The position numbers and the translations under genes were made by a program. DNA of 64,000 bases, from assembly GCA_021108275.1 (NCBI GenBank), contig JAIORD010000041.1, forward strand, positions 62,001 to 126,000, read 5' to 3'. Below, piece after piece: positions 17,373-26,118 of this stretch (the stretch's first letter is position 1; every line of letters begins with the position of its first letter). The DNA comes from Methanococcoides sp. (lineage in GTDB: Archaea > Halobacteriota > Methanosarcinia > Methanosarcinales > Methanosarcinaceae). Below the pieces are notes generated by a model. That model did not search any database and was not told where the DNA came from. It was given only the letters and a program-made list of their open reading frames with translations.

Positions 17373-18983
17373 TTATTCCACTATTTGGAGATAATGCCAA
17401 TCGAGGACATTTTCCGGGCATGAATGAATACATTTCTGACAGTGTGCACCATCACAAAGATCAGTTCTTATTCTCACAGACCGATCCTTCTGTTCTAATG
17501 CATCGTTTGGACACACATCAACACATTTCTTACAGTCGATACAACCTTCCATATCGATTTGCAGAAATGTACCTATTTGGTCAACCACATGAAGCCCTTC
17601 ATTCCCAAGATCCGGAATATCCTTCTCGACGCGCTTTTCAATTTCTGGCACCTTAGTTACTTCATCGATTGTAGGAAGGCCTTTTTTCTTAAGATATTTT
17701 TTAAGTGTCTTGAAAGGCATACCCTCGTTCCAATAGGAAAGTTCAAGAATGTAAGCATCCTTGAATGCTTCATCCATTGCAAACATTACATGTGTGCCAA
17801 CTATCTCCACTGCAATCTCCTGAAGGTCCCATAATCGTTCTTCTGAAAGTAGTATTTCCCTTGCAACAATAAGAGAAGTGTTCCCTATCTGGCAGATCTT
17901 TGAGACGTTGTAAGGTATCATGCCAATACGATGAGCTTTTATCGCATCCATATAGGTACCGGCAGCACCGGCCATGTATGCGACCTCCACATCTTCCATT
18001 GCAATATTCGCAGCATTACATAATGTCAAATGACCGGCATGTATCGCACCGATAGCCCTTCCAGCTTCAGCAAGGTCTTTTTCTGTGAAATGTAGACCAT
18101 CCTGAAGGTGAAGTTTTTTATCAGGCGTATTTATATTTGGTAATTGTATGATTCCATTTTTTATGGCCTCATCAATAAGTGCAATAACACCGGTACCTGT
18201 GATGCCGATAGCATGCACATCACCATTTTTGAGAACATCACCGTTTTTATAGTTGACAAGGGAACCACTGACGGTGTTCATTTCCTCATCAAGAACGTAA
18301 TTCAAGACATCCCCATTGTTATATTCAACATCTGAGATCACAAATGGGCGTGCAATACTTCCGTCCCCGATCTCCTGACCTTCAAGTGCAGGACCTGCTG
18401 CTGCAGAACCTGTGAAGATGACATTACCGACCTTTAACGCCATTTCCGCATTGGTACCATAATCGGTTGCAATGGCTATCTTATCAGATTCAAGCATTCC
18501 GGACTTTACTATCAACGCAAGAGCATCTGCACCGACCTCGTGTTTGATGGCAGGTGGAATAACTACTTTACAATTAAGGAATTCGAGGCCTTTTACCTGA
18601 GTGCTGTCAATGATACAAGCATTCCTTTTTTGCTCCTCAATATTCATCAACTTCTTTTTTCGCTCTCCTGCATAAGCAAGGTCATCGATTGGAATCCCCT
18701 GGAACAATGATAATTGTATAGGATTTCCACATACAGCGATCCTCTCAACAAGTCCACCTTCCGGTTCAAGTTCATTAAGGATGTGGATGAATGCATTGAC
18801 AACAAGATCATGAGCTTTGTCCTGACCATATGTCATGGCAAAATCCAGATGATCCATAACGTTCGCACCGGGCAGAGGATTTCTCATTGTGATGACAGTT
18901 CTCTGTATCTCACCTGATTCAAGGTCTATTTTTTGTGCCCTGAAACCACTTGTACCAAGATCTATTGCAATTCCTGTTCGCAT
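17373..18983 (-). CDS. ramA: RamA-type corrinoid protein reductive activase
   Basis: A 536-residue iron-sulfur ATPase that reduces inactive Co(II) corrinoid to Co(I) in methyltransferase corrinoid proteins. The N-terminal ASKHA-like domain starts 'GIAIDLGTSGFRAQKID' and continues with 'AIATDYGTNAEMAL' and 'GITGTGVIALIDEAI'. The C-terminus carries two 4Fe-4S motifs, 'CIDCKKCVDVCP' (near 480) and 'CDGAHCQKCIHSCP' (near 510), as in RamA. ATG at 18983 is preceded by AGGAAGGTAA. It stands between the sensor gene and mtaA on the same strand. RamA was defined with methylamines, but homologues also activate MtaC; the substrate preference of this one is not shown by sequence. Confidence 0.93.
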   Translation of the reverse strand: MRTGIAIDLGTSGFRAQKIDLESGEIQRTVITMRNPLPGANVMDHLDFAMTYGQDKAHDLVVNAFIHILNELEPEGGLVERIAVCGNPIQLSLFQGIPIDDLAYAGERKKKLMNIEEQKRNACIIDSTQVKGLEFLNCKVVIPPAIKHEVGADALALIVKSGMLESDKIAIATDYGTNAEMALKVGNVIFTGSAAAGPALEGQEIGDGSIARPFVISDVEYNNGDVLNYVLDEEMNTVSGSLVNYKNGDVLKNGDVHAIGITGTGVIALIDEAIKNGIIQLPNINTPDKKLHLQDGLHFTEKDLAEAGRAIGAIHAGHLTLCNAANIAMEDVEVAYMAGAAGTYMDAIKAHRIGMIPYNVSKICQIGNTSLIVAREILLSEERLWDLQEIAVEIVGTHVMFAMDEAFKDAYILELSYWNEGMPFKTLKKYLKKKGLPTIDEVTKVPEIEKRVEKDIPDLGNEGLHVVDQIGTFLQIDMEGCIDCKKCVDVCPNDALEQKDRSVRIRTDLCDGAHCQKCIHSCPENVLDWHYLQIVE

Positions 18984-19053
18984 AGTATTACCTTCCTGCT
19001 CGACCGATCAATGTGATCGACAATTATTGGCAGATGATTAAAAAGAAATAAAT

Positions 19054-19080
19054 GAAAGGTCCTGCAAAACAAGACCTTTC
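19054..19080 (-). terminator. Stem-loop terminator downstream of mtaA
   Basis: GAAAGGTC (19054-19061) and GACCTTTC (19073-19080) make an 8-bp perfect stem with an 11-nt loop, 48 nt past the mtaA stop. On the minus strand it is followed by a T-rich stretch. It separates mtaA from ramA transcription. Confidence 0.65.
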
Positions 19081-19127
19081 CGATTGGATGTTAAGATTTT
19101 TGTATATATGTTTCGTTTCTACAAATA

Positions 19128-20144
19128 TTATGCAATGTATTCGTCCCTTGCTTCTACAAGGGCTTTAACATTCTCCACAGGAGTGTTTGGTGCAATACCA
19201 CATCCAGGAGAAAGAACTGCAATGCCATCTTCAAGAGCATTCTTTGAATCTGCTTTGACCTTTTCAACATCACCAGAAAGTAACGTGAAAGGACTGGACA
19301 CATTACCAACGATCGCAGCCCTGTCTCCGACAGTTTTGATAGCTCCTTTGAGGTCTGCTACCTTTTCCTCAATGCTAAGTCCTTCGAATTTACAGTCTGC
19401 CATCATACCAAGAATAGGAGTCACATTTCCACAAACATGAAGCACCATCGGACATTTAACTCCTTCTGCAAACCTTGCAAGCCTTGGCTTAAGCATCTTG
19501 TCAAATGTTTCAGGGTTCATAAGGTCAGGGGATGCTACAGGATCAGGCACACATATTACATCTGCACCAGCATCTGCCAGTGCATTTGCATACACTATGC
19601 ATGCATCTGTGGCAAAGTCAAGGATAGTCTCGAAGTCATCTGGTTTCTTGATAGACCATTTCATGAACTTCTTTACACTTACAAGATCGGATGCAAGGGT
19701 TACAGGCCCTTCCATGCCAGCTACCAGAGGAATTTTATCTCCAACTTTATCGATGATTATCTTTGTTGCTTCAAGCACAGCAGGTATTCTGCCATTGCTA
19801 AGAAGGTCATCGGGCATTACGAGATTGTCAACGTCTTTATATGGGTGATCAGTTACAGATGGTTGTCTGTTCTTTGTTCCCATATTAACTTCACAACCCA
19901 TAGCTTCTGCAAGAACTGTCAGACAATATGGATACCTTACAGCTTCAAGACCTGCGATCTCGTGTGATGCTACGGCGAGTGTTGCCAGCTTCTCTGCATC
20001 GGAATGAGCTTCAGGCCATTCTGCACCGGTCTGATCCATAAGATCAACTATGGCGGTCTGTGTTACAGAGACTACCGGGACTTTATCAACTGGTTCGCGG
20101 TTTAACGCTTTCAATAATCTTTCTTTTGGGTTTAAATCGGTCAT
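19128..20144 (-). CDS. mtaA: Methylcobamide:CoM methyltransferase MtaA
   Basis: A 338-residue zinc enzyme of the uroporphyrinogen decarboxylase fold that transfers the methyl group from methyl-MtaC to coenzyme M. Hallmarks are 'EPVDKVPVVSVTQT', 'EAMGCEVNMGTKNRQPSV', 'GMEGPVTLASDLVSVKKFM', the His/Cys zinc ligands in 'VLHVCGNV' and the third ligand in 'SPGCGIAPNTP'. The match to Methanosarcina MtaA is closer than to the methylamine enzyme MtbA in 'TKNRQPSVTDHPY'. The frame stays open upstream to 20303, but ATG 20144 follows GGAGTGA and gives the family length. It has its own promoter region and terminator, so it is probably a monocistronic unit. Confidence 0.95.
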   Translation of the reverse strand: MTDLNPKERLLKALNREPVDKVPVVSVTQTAIVDLMDQTGAEWPEAHSDAEKLATLAVASHEIAGLEAVRYPYCLTVLAEAMGCEVNMGTKNRQPSVTDHPYKDVDNLVMPDDLLSNGRIPAVLEATKIIIDKVGDKIPLVAGMEGPVTLASDLVSVKKFMKWSIKKPDDFETILDFATDACIVYANALADAGADVICVPDPVASPDLMNPETFDKMLKPRLARFAEGVKCPMVLHVCGNVTPILGMMADCKFEGLSIEEKVADLKGAIKTVGDRAAIVGNVSSPFTLLSGDVEKVKADSKNALEDGIAVLSPGCGIAPNTPVENVKALVEARDEYIA

Positions 20145-20736
20145 TTCGATCACTCCTTCATAATTCAAGACCCGGTACATCCGGATACTGATGTTTTTAG
20201 ATTGTCGTTCACACCATCCAATTAATCCAGAGATGGAACAACTGATTATTGGGTAGCTATACCCAAATTTCAAACTGGAATAATCATATATAAGCATATG
20301 CATGCTTCCTATTTAGTATAAATACGTTACTATATGACTCGTATTTTGAACAGTATTCTCTATTGAAATTATAATAGCTATTGATAGCGTTTTTCCTAAA
20401 TAAAAAATTTTCTGAAAAATTAACATATAATTTAATACCAATATACTTATATATGATACTTAATAATTTGAAAAATAAAACTAATATAAAAATAAAGCTA
20501 CTATTAAAAATCTATAATTAAATATATAGAAGTAATAAACGATATCAATAAGCATAATTTATAATAATTAGAATTAATTATTTAAAAAATAGCTATTTGA
20601 TAGTAGAAAAGTACATATATAAAATTATGAAATACCTGACATTATTAGAGGAAAAAAACAAAAAACAATATCTATTTTAAAAAAATGTCAAAGAAATGAA
20701 ATATAATTAATTATATTAGCCTAAAAAAATATTACA
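20145..20736. promoter_or_regulatory. Divergent AT-rich promoter region between mtaA and the phosphatase-like gene
   Basis: No gene is seen in these 592 bp. On the minus strand a TATA-like run near 20285-20296 would give mtaA a leader of about 120 nt. That leader contains TTGGGTA (20249-20255) and TACCCAA (20260-20266), a 7-bp stem with a 4-nt loop. From 20340 to 20736 the DNA is almost pure A/T. A TATA-like stretch near 20704-20717 lies about 25-30 nt before the start of the rightward gene, which may therefore be leaderless. Confidence 0.4.
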
Positions 20737-22197
20737 TTGATCGTGAAGAACGTATCTACATTAAACCATAATTTAAAAAGAAGAGCGATCTTAGTTCTAT
20801 TTTGTCTTATAATAGTGCAACTTTCAACTCCTGTTGTGGCACTCACAGCAATAGATATCCAAAACATAGAAACCGATCATGGTACAATCATACTGATAGT
20901 AGATGGCCTCGGTGCAAGCTATATAGATCCGGAAAAGATCCCTTATGCACTTGATGGAAGCCCTTTGGAAAAGCCAAATATCCAAAATATTTCAGCATTT
21001 GCAAAAGATGGACTTCAAGCATTCAGTGTTCTTACACCCTCTACAGAAGGTGAAAATGGGCATTCGGTGATCGTTACAGGAAATCCCGGAGCTACTTCTG
21101 CAATGATAGCACACAATGATGCTACCGTCTATGATGTTGCCCGTGACAATGGATACCTCATGTTCGCAATATTGGAAAAGGGTGACACGACCGAACTTCT
21201 TGCAGAACAGGATGTTGCCATATATGATAGCACCACATCAATAAATGACCCGCAAATGAAAGTCATGCTCAATGATAATTCCGGTCAGCGCGATACCGAC
21301 ATGATAATCGATGTTGAAAAGATATTCAAAGAATATGCCATTCTGGCTCCGACCTATGTACAGCAACATAAGGAAGGGGAGATCGAGCGCTATAACGCTT
21401 ACAACCTCTGGGGGATCGAAACAGCCCTTGAGGTCATTGAACTGATGGAGCAATATCCTGACCAGAAATACATACTGACAATAAATATCGGTGCCATTGA
21501 TACTGCCGGACTTTATCGCCGAAATGAAGGGTATGTTGAGTGCATCGAAGAACTAGACATTATGGTCCAGCCTCTTATTGAAAGAGCGGAAGATAATGAC
21601 CTCGTATTCATACTAACTTCCGATCACGGGATGGCCTTCCAGTCAACTGACGGACGTGGTGGCAGCAAGTCCGAAAAATATGGAACCTCTCCGGAAGTGC
21701 TTCTGATACCTTTCATTGCAACATCATCCAATATAGAAAGAGCGTTCATTGAAGAACAGTTAGGTCAGGAAGATATTGCACCCACTATCCTTAGTATTCT
21801 TGACCTGCCGAACGAGCTCCGCTTTTCAACCGGTGAACCTTTTGCAACTAAAAAGTATGTTAATTTCAAAGTATTACTTCCAGAAACGGGTAGTGTTAGG
21901 ATATCTTCGGAACAGACCATCCTGGAATCAGAAGGGGATAGCGAGTATATCTTCTACGGACTCGAAAAGGAAAAGGAATACACCATCAACGCTGAGCTTT
22001 CCGGAAATAGTAAACAGGCATATGAAAGAATAGTCTTTGCAGATTCTGATAAGGTCATCCGGTTCGATGCAGATAAAAAGCCGGATAAAAATAAGGATAT
22101 GATACCCAAAGGGATGCGAAAGATCATTGGCTCGACCCTCATCATAGGTATCAATCTAACAGGTCTGGCAATGATATTCAGGGTAGTTAAAAGTTAA
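20737..22197 (+). CDS. Membrane-anchored alkaline-phosphatase-superfamily hydrolase
   Basis: A 486-residue protein with an N-terminal signal/anchor (about residues 15-36), a metalloenzyme domain of the alkaline phosphatase/sulfatase/iPGM fold and a C-terminal membrane helix ('STLIIGINLTGLAMIFRV'). Metal and nucleophile positions are suggested by 'TIILIVDGLGASYID', 'PSTEGENGHSVIVTG', 'TINIGAIDTAG' and 'FILTSDHGMAF'. The domain would face outside the cell. The substrate is not evident; phosphate or sulfate esters are possible. The start is TTG at 20737, or GTG at 20743. There is no ribosome-binding site, but a TATA-like run lies about 25 nt upstream, consistent with a leaderless mRNA. It is probably transcribed with pheA, which begins 48 nt downstream. 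Confidence 0.7.
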   Translation: MIVKNVSTLNHNLKRRAILVLFCLIIVQLSTPVVALTAIDIQNIETDHGTIILIVDGLGASYIDPEKIPYALDGSPLEKPNIQNISAFAKDGLQAFSVLTPSTEGENGHSVIVTGNPGATSAMIAHNDATVYDVARDNGYLMFAILEKGDTTELLAEQDVAIYDSTTSINDPQMKVMLNDNSGQRDTDMIIDVEKIFKEYAILAPTYVQQHKEGEIERYNAYNLWGIETALEVIELMEQYPDQKYILTINIGAIDTAGLYRRNEGYVECIEELDIMVQPLIERAEDNDLVFILTSDHGMAFQSTDGRGGSKSEKYGTSPEVLLIPFIATSSNIERAFIEEQLGQEDIAPTILSILDLPNELRFSTGEPFATKKYVNFKVLLPETGSVRISSEQTILESEGDSEYIFYGLEKEKEYTINAELSGNSKQAYERIVFADSDKVIRFDADKKPDKNKDMIPKGMRKIIGSTLIIGINLTGLAMIFRVVKS

Positions 22198-22244
22198 AGC
22201 CTGCCATCAAAAACTATTTTTAAGAGGCAAGCCCATTTGCACCG

Positions 22245-23099
22245 ATGATCGTTGGCGTACTCGGGCCTGCCGGATCCTACTCGGAAAAAGCAGCAAAAGG
22301 CTGGATAAGCAAAGAATCAAAGTCTGAGGGGACATCCCTTGTCTATTATGATGACATAAACGATACTTTTGCAGCCGTCATCAATGGAGATTCGAACATA
22401 GGAATAATCCCAATAGAGAATTCCATAGAGGGGTCCGTTGGGATCACACTCGATCTGTTGCTTGAGAGCGAGATGACCATTATAGGGGAGATAGTTGTAC
22501 CCATTAAGCATTGTCTTCTCTCGAAGGGTGAGATGAAGGATATAAAAATAATAATGTCACATCCTCAGGCACTGGGCCAGTGCAGTAAGTTCATAAGGGA
22601 ACATTTCAAGAAAGCAGAAATACGTACGACAGGAAGTACATCCCACGCTGCCAAGCTTGCTAATGAGTTCTGCGAGATGGCAGCTATCGCATCAAAGGAA
22701 TCCGCCAGAGAATATGGATTGAAGATACTTGTTCCGAATATTCAGGACTGGGAGAAGAACCATACACGCTTTATCGTCATAAAACAGGGCAAGTGGCAGG
22801 AAGATGAGGTCTGCATACCTAAAAATGATACATGCAAGACATCCATCATTGCTGATATCGATGAGGACAGACCTGGTTCACTCTATGAGATCATAGGTGA
22901 ATTCGCAAAAAGAGACATTAATCTGACCCGCATTGAATCAAGACCATCGAAACGTTCTTTGGGGGATTATCTGTTCTATATTGACATAGAAGGAAGTACA
23001 GGCGATGCAGTTATAAAAGATGCTTTATATTATATAAATTCTAAAGTATCTATGCTCAAAGTCCTTGGTTCCTACAATGGATACAAGCTGGATAACTAA
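22245..23099 (+). CDS. pheA: Prephenate dehydratase
   Basis: A 284-residue monofunctional prephenate dehydratase that turns prephenate into phenylpyruvate in phenylalanine synthesis. The catalytic domain shows 'VGVLGPAGSYSEKAA', 'GIIPIENSIEGSVG', 'IIMSHPQALGQC' and the TRF motif in 'NHTRFIVIKQG' (near 180). A C-terminal ACT domain ('DRPGSLYEIIGEFAKRDIN' and 'ESRPSKR') is the usual site of phenylalanine feedback inhibition. There is no chorismate mutase fusion. The ATG at 22245 gives the normal N-terminus; the ribosome-binding signal is weak ('gaggcaagcc'). Confidence 0.93.
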   Translation: MIVGVLGPAGSYSEKAAKGWISKESKSEGTSLVYYDDINDTFAAVINGDSNIGIIPIENSIEGSVGITLDLLLESEMTIIGEIVVPIKHCLLSKGEMKDIKIIMSHPQALGQCSKFIREHFKKAEIRTTGSTSHAAKLANEFCEMAAIASKESAREYGLKILVPNIQDWEKNHTRFIVIKQGKWQEDEVCIPKNDTCKTSIIADIDEDRPGSLYEIIGEFAKRDINLTRIESRPSKRSLGDYLFYIDIEGSTGDAVIKDALYYINSKVSMLKVLGSYNGYKLDN

Positions 23100-23159
23100 A
23101 AAAGTGTTCATATAAGGGATGAATGTTCATTCAAGTTTGCTTTAGAGAGGATAGTGATC

Positions 23160-24056
23160 ATGGATATTGATAATTTTGTAGAGAAACAGGAAGCTACGGT
23201 CAATAAATACCAGCGTATCTACAAGATCATCGATCTCACTATAATTGCACTGACCTTGTTCACTATTTTAAAAATACTGAATATAGACCAATTTATCCTT
23301 ACATTAAGAACATTTGAACTTTACGCAGATTCTACCTACGGCCCTTCGGGGATGATCTCGGCTGGAGGACTTCTCCTTGCAGCTATTTCTATATTGTTTG
23401 CCATCATCCTTACCTTTGTTTTCCATTACAGGGACAGGAAAGTTCTGTTGATACCATTCATAGAGGAACGTTTCCCAGCACTTCAGGAAAGGCTCAGGAC
23501 TGCCTTTGACAATAGAGATGTGCACAATATAATTTCAGACGACCTGATGGGAAATGTACTGGATGTGGCCTCGAAGATCGACAATTCAAAGCTTATTGAA
23601 AAGAAAAGGCTCAAGAAGAGCATGGTTCTTCTGCTAGCAGTTTTCATTATGTTCACCACAATAAACGTACTGGACTACAGGACAGATCTCACACCCGAGG
23701 ACATCAATGATCTGATAGATGAGATACCGTTCATTCCATCAGCAGAGAATGGAACATCCCCTGATGAACAGTTCACACTTGAAGGAGAAGAAGGAGATTC
23801 AGGTGGAAACAGTGAGGAACTTGTCGGAGAGACCGCTATAATCGTGGTCGAAGGGGAAGAGGTCGACCTCTCATTACCACCGGGAGCAGGAACAGGTTTT
23901 ACTGAAAGCGGAGATGATGAATCACTCCCTCCTGAGTTTGAGAGCTCATCTGCATATGAGGTCGGAAGGATATCATCACCTGCTTACTATGAGCAACTGC
24001 CAGAAGGGTATGAGAGTATCATAAAAGAATACTTTGAGCAGATGGCTAATAACTGA
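23160..24056 (+). CDS. Uncharacterised membrane protein at the head of the MoxR-VWA operon
   Basis: A protein of about 298 residues that I do not recognise as a named family. Three hydrophobic segments are visible (about residues 27-43, 70-90 and 158-175). They are followed by an acidic, Gly/Ser/Glu-rich linker ('SPDEQFTLEGEEGDSGG', 'DVDLSLPPGAG'-like) and a C-terminal segment ending 'YESIIKEYFEQMANN'. Similar proteins sit before moxR genes in other archaea, so a structural role in the same complex is likely but inferred. I prefer ATG 23160 to GTG 23154 because 'GAGAGG' at 23145-23150 is then 9 nt away. The linker probably lies outside the cell. Confidence 0.65.
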   Translation: MDIDNFVEKQEATVNKYQRIYKIIDLTIIALTLFTILKILNIDQFILTLRTFELYADSTYGPSGMISAGGLLLAAISILFAIILTFVFHYRDRKVLLIPFIEERFPALQERLRTAFDNRDVHNIISDDLMGNVLDVASKIDNSKLIEKKRLKKSMVLLLAVFIMFTTINVLDYRTDLTPEDINDLIDEIPFIPSAENGTSPDEQFTLEGEEGDSGGNSEELVGETAIIVVEGEEVDLSLPPGAGTGFTESGDDESLPPEFESSSAYEVGRISSPAYYEQLPEGYESIIKEYFEQMANN

Positions 24057-24203
24057 CCTCAGATAACCACATTGTGACAATAAATATATCAATGATTTTA
24101 TTAATATATCATTATCATTAAATTAACATCGCTACATTCACATTGACCTATTAATTTATACCACCAACAAATTTCGCCAATTGCAATATAAGGAGAACAC
24201 CAC

Positions 24204-25178
24204 ATGAATTCCAATGATGCAAGATCAGGAGACCTTGAACAGACTTACAGAGGTGCTGGTGATGCATTTACAGCACTTTTCAATGAGATCTCCAAGGTCA
24301 TAGTAGGACAGAAGGATACGGTAGAACAGATAATCATTGCAATTCTTTCAAACGGACACGCACTGATGGAAAGTAACCCCGGTCTTGGAAAAACACTTAC
24401 AGTTTCCACCATATCCAAGACAATGGACCTTGGGTTCAGTAGGGTGCAGTGTACCCCTGACCTTATGCCGGCAGATATCACAGGTACACACTTTATTGAA
24501 GAGACGGGAGGGAAAAAAGAGTTCAAATTCGAGCCAGGACCTGTCTTTGCCAACATTGTCCTTGCCGATGAGATAAATCGTGCATCCCCAAAGACACAAT
24601 CTGCATTGCTTGAAGCCATGCAGGAGAAACAGGTCACTGTAGGTAACGATACATTTATTCTAGACAAACCGTTCTTCCTGCTTGCAACCCAGAATCCTAT
24701 AGAAATGGAAGGAACTTTCCCATTGCCGGAAGCACAGCTTGACAGATTCCTTTTGAAGATCGTTCTGGACTATCCCTCATTTGAAGAAGAAAAAGAGATT
24801 GTCAGACGCTACACGAAGTCTGACGAACCACATGTGGGTAAAGTGCTTGACAAGAATATGGTATTACAGCTCCAGCGTCTCACTAGGGACATGCCAATTG
24901 CGGATGATATAAAAGAAAGGGCTATCAAGATCATCATGGCAACCCGCACATGGAAGGAATACATTGAGTTCGGAGCTTCCCCCAGGGCATCTATCGGACT
25001 TATTCTGGCAGCAAAGGCTCGCGCACTGATAAGAGGCAGGAACTTTGTAAGTGTTGAAGATGTTGATTCAATGGCATATCCGGTATTAAGGCACAGGATC
25101 ATCCTCACTTTCGAATCCGAAAGACGTGGGATATCACAGGATCATGTGATAAAGGAAATACTTGCCAAAATTAAATGA
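24204..25178 (+). CDS. MoxR-family AAA+ ATPase
   Basis: A 324-residue AAA+ protein of the MoxR class, which acts as a chaperone-like ATPase with VWA-domain proteins. The Walker A motif is in 'ESNPGLGKTLTVS', the Walker B motif in 'IVLADEINRASPKTQ' and sensor 1 in 'FLLATQNPIEMEGTFPLPEA'. The C-terminal lid holds 'GASPRASIGLILAAKARAL'. GGAGAA precedes the ATG at 24204. The 147-bp gap before it holds a TATA-like run, so it may start a transcript of its own. DUF58 and two VWA proteins follow. Confidence 0.93.
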   Translation: MNSNDARSGDLEQTYRGAGDAFTALFNEISKVIVGQKDTVEQIIIAILSNGHALMESNPGLGKTLTVSTISKTMDLGFSRVQCTPDLMPADITGTHFIEETGGKKEFKFEPGPVFANIVLADEINRASPKTQSALLEAMQEKQVTVGNDTFILDKPFFLLATQNPIEMEGTFPLPEAQLDRFLLKIVLDYPSFEEEKEIVRRYTKSDEPHVGKVLDKNMVLQLQRLTRDMPIADDIKERAIKIIMATRTWKEYIEFGASPRASIGLILAAKARALIRGRNFVSVEDVDSMAYPVLRHRIILTFESERRGISQDHVIKEILAKIK

Positions 25179-25236
25179 TAAGCATCGGTAAGTCTAAGAA
25201 GGAAAAGCCTACGAACACCAATATGATGCTTGAACC

Positions 25237-26118
25237 ATGAGTGACAGAAAACACCGTATAGATGTGGATTTCTTCCGCCAGCTTGACCGCTTTACTTTTC
25301 TGGTAAGGAAGCGGGTCTCCAGTGCTTATGCAGGAAGCAGACGCTCCCACAGGAAAGGACAGGGACTCGATACGATTGGCTATACGGAATACTATCCCGG
25401 AGATGATCTCAAGTCCATTGACTGGAACGTTTATGCAAGGTCAGAGAAGCTCTATGTAAGGGAATTCGAAGAAGATAAATCGGTCACCACACACATCCTT
25501 CTCGATTCAAGTAATAGTATGGACTATACCCTTGACACTGTCACAAAGTTCGAATATGGTGCTATGCTTGCCGCCGGCTTTGCATACCTTGTCACAAAGG
25601 ATAATGATAAATTTGGTATATCTACCTACTCCGAAGATATTGCCATATCCCAGACGCACAGGGGAAGACGTCATTTATTAAGGGATATAGACAGACTTGT
25701 GGAAGTAGAACTTCAAGGTCAGACAGCTCTTGCCCACTGTGTCCAGCGATATGAAAAAATGATAAAGTCACGTTCACTCGTGATCATAATCTCAGATTTC
25801 ATGGAAGACCTCAAATCCATTGAATCCGCGATTTACAGACTTTCAAACCATGATCTCATTCTCATACAGGTGCTTGACCCTTCCGAAAGCGATCTGTCAA
25901 TGCACGGTCATGTCAAGCTGATGGACCTTGAGACCAATGATGAGATGAAGACATATCTTAGTAATAATTTCAAGGATAAGTACCAGGAAGAGCTACAGGC
26001 ACACATCGATGGCATACAGAACATCTGTAACCACGTCGGTGCTGATCTGTATACATTCACGACTGATACGCCCATCTTCGAAGCGTTCTTCAATGCCATC
26101 AACAGGAGGCACATGTAA
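25237..26118 (+). CDS. DUF58 protein (VWA-like) of the MoxR operon
   Basis: A 293-residue DUF58 protein. The signature 'YPGDDLKSIDWNVYARSEKLYVREF' region is present (only its key residues are listed here: YPGDD, R at 'YARS', EF). It is followed by a VWA-like fold with 'ILLDSSNSMDYT' (DxSxS metal site) and 'VIIISDFMEDLKS'. DUF58 proteins accompany MoxR ATPases in envelope-stress or maturation systems. No membrane segment is seen. The stop codon overlaps the next start by one base, showing tight translational coupling. Confidence 0.9.
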   Translation: MSDRKHRIDVDFFRQLDRFTFLVRKRVSSAYAGSRRSHRKGQGLDTIGYTEYYPGDDLKSIDWNVYARSEKLYVREFEEDKSVTTHILLDSSNSMDYTLDTVTKFEYGAMLAAGFAYLVTKDNDKFGISTYSEDIAISQTHRGRRHLLRDIDRLVEVELQGQTALAHCVQRYEKMIKSRSLVIIISDFMEDLKSIESAIYRLSNHDLILIQVLDPSESDLSMHGHVKLMDLETNDEMKTYLSNNFKDKYQEELQAHIDGIQNICNHVGADLYTFTTDTPIFEAFFNAINRRHM

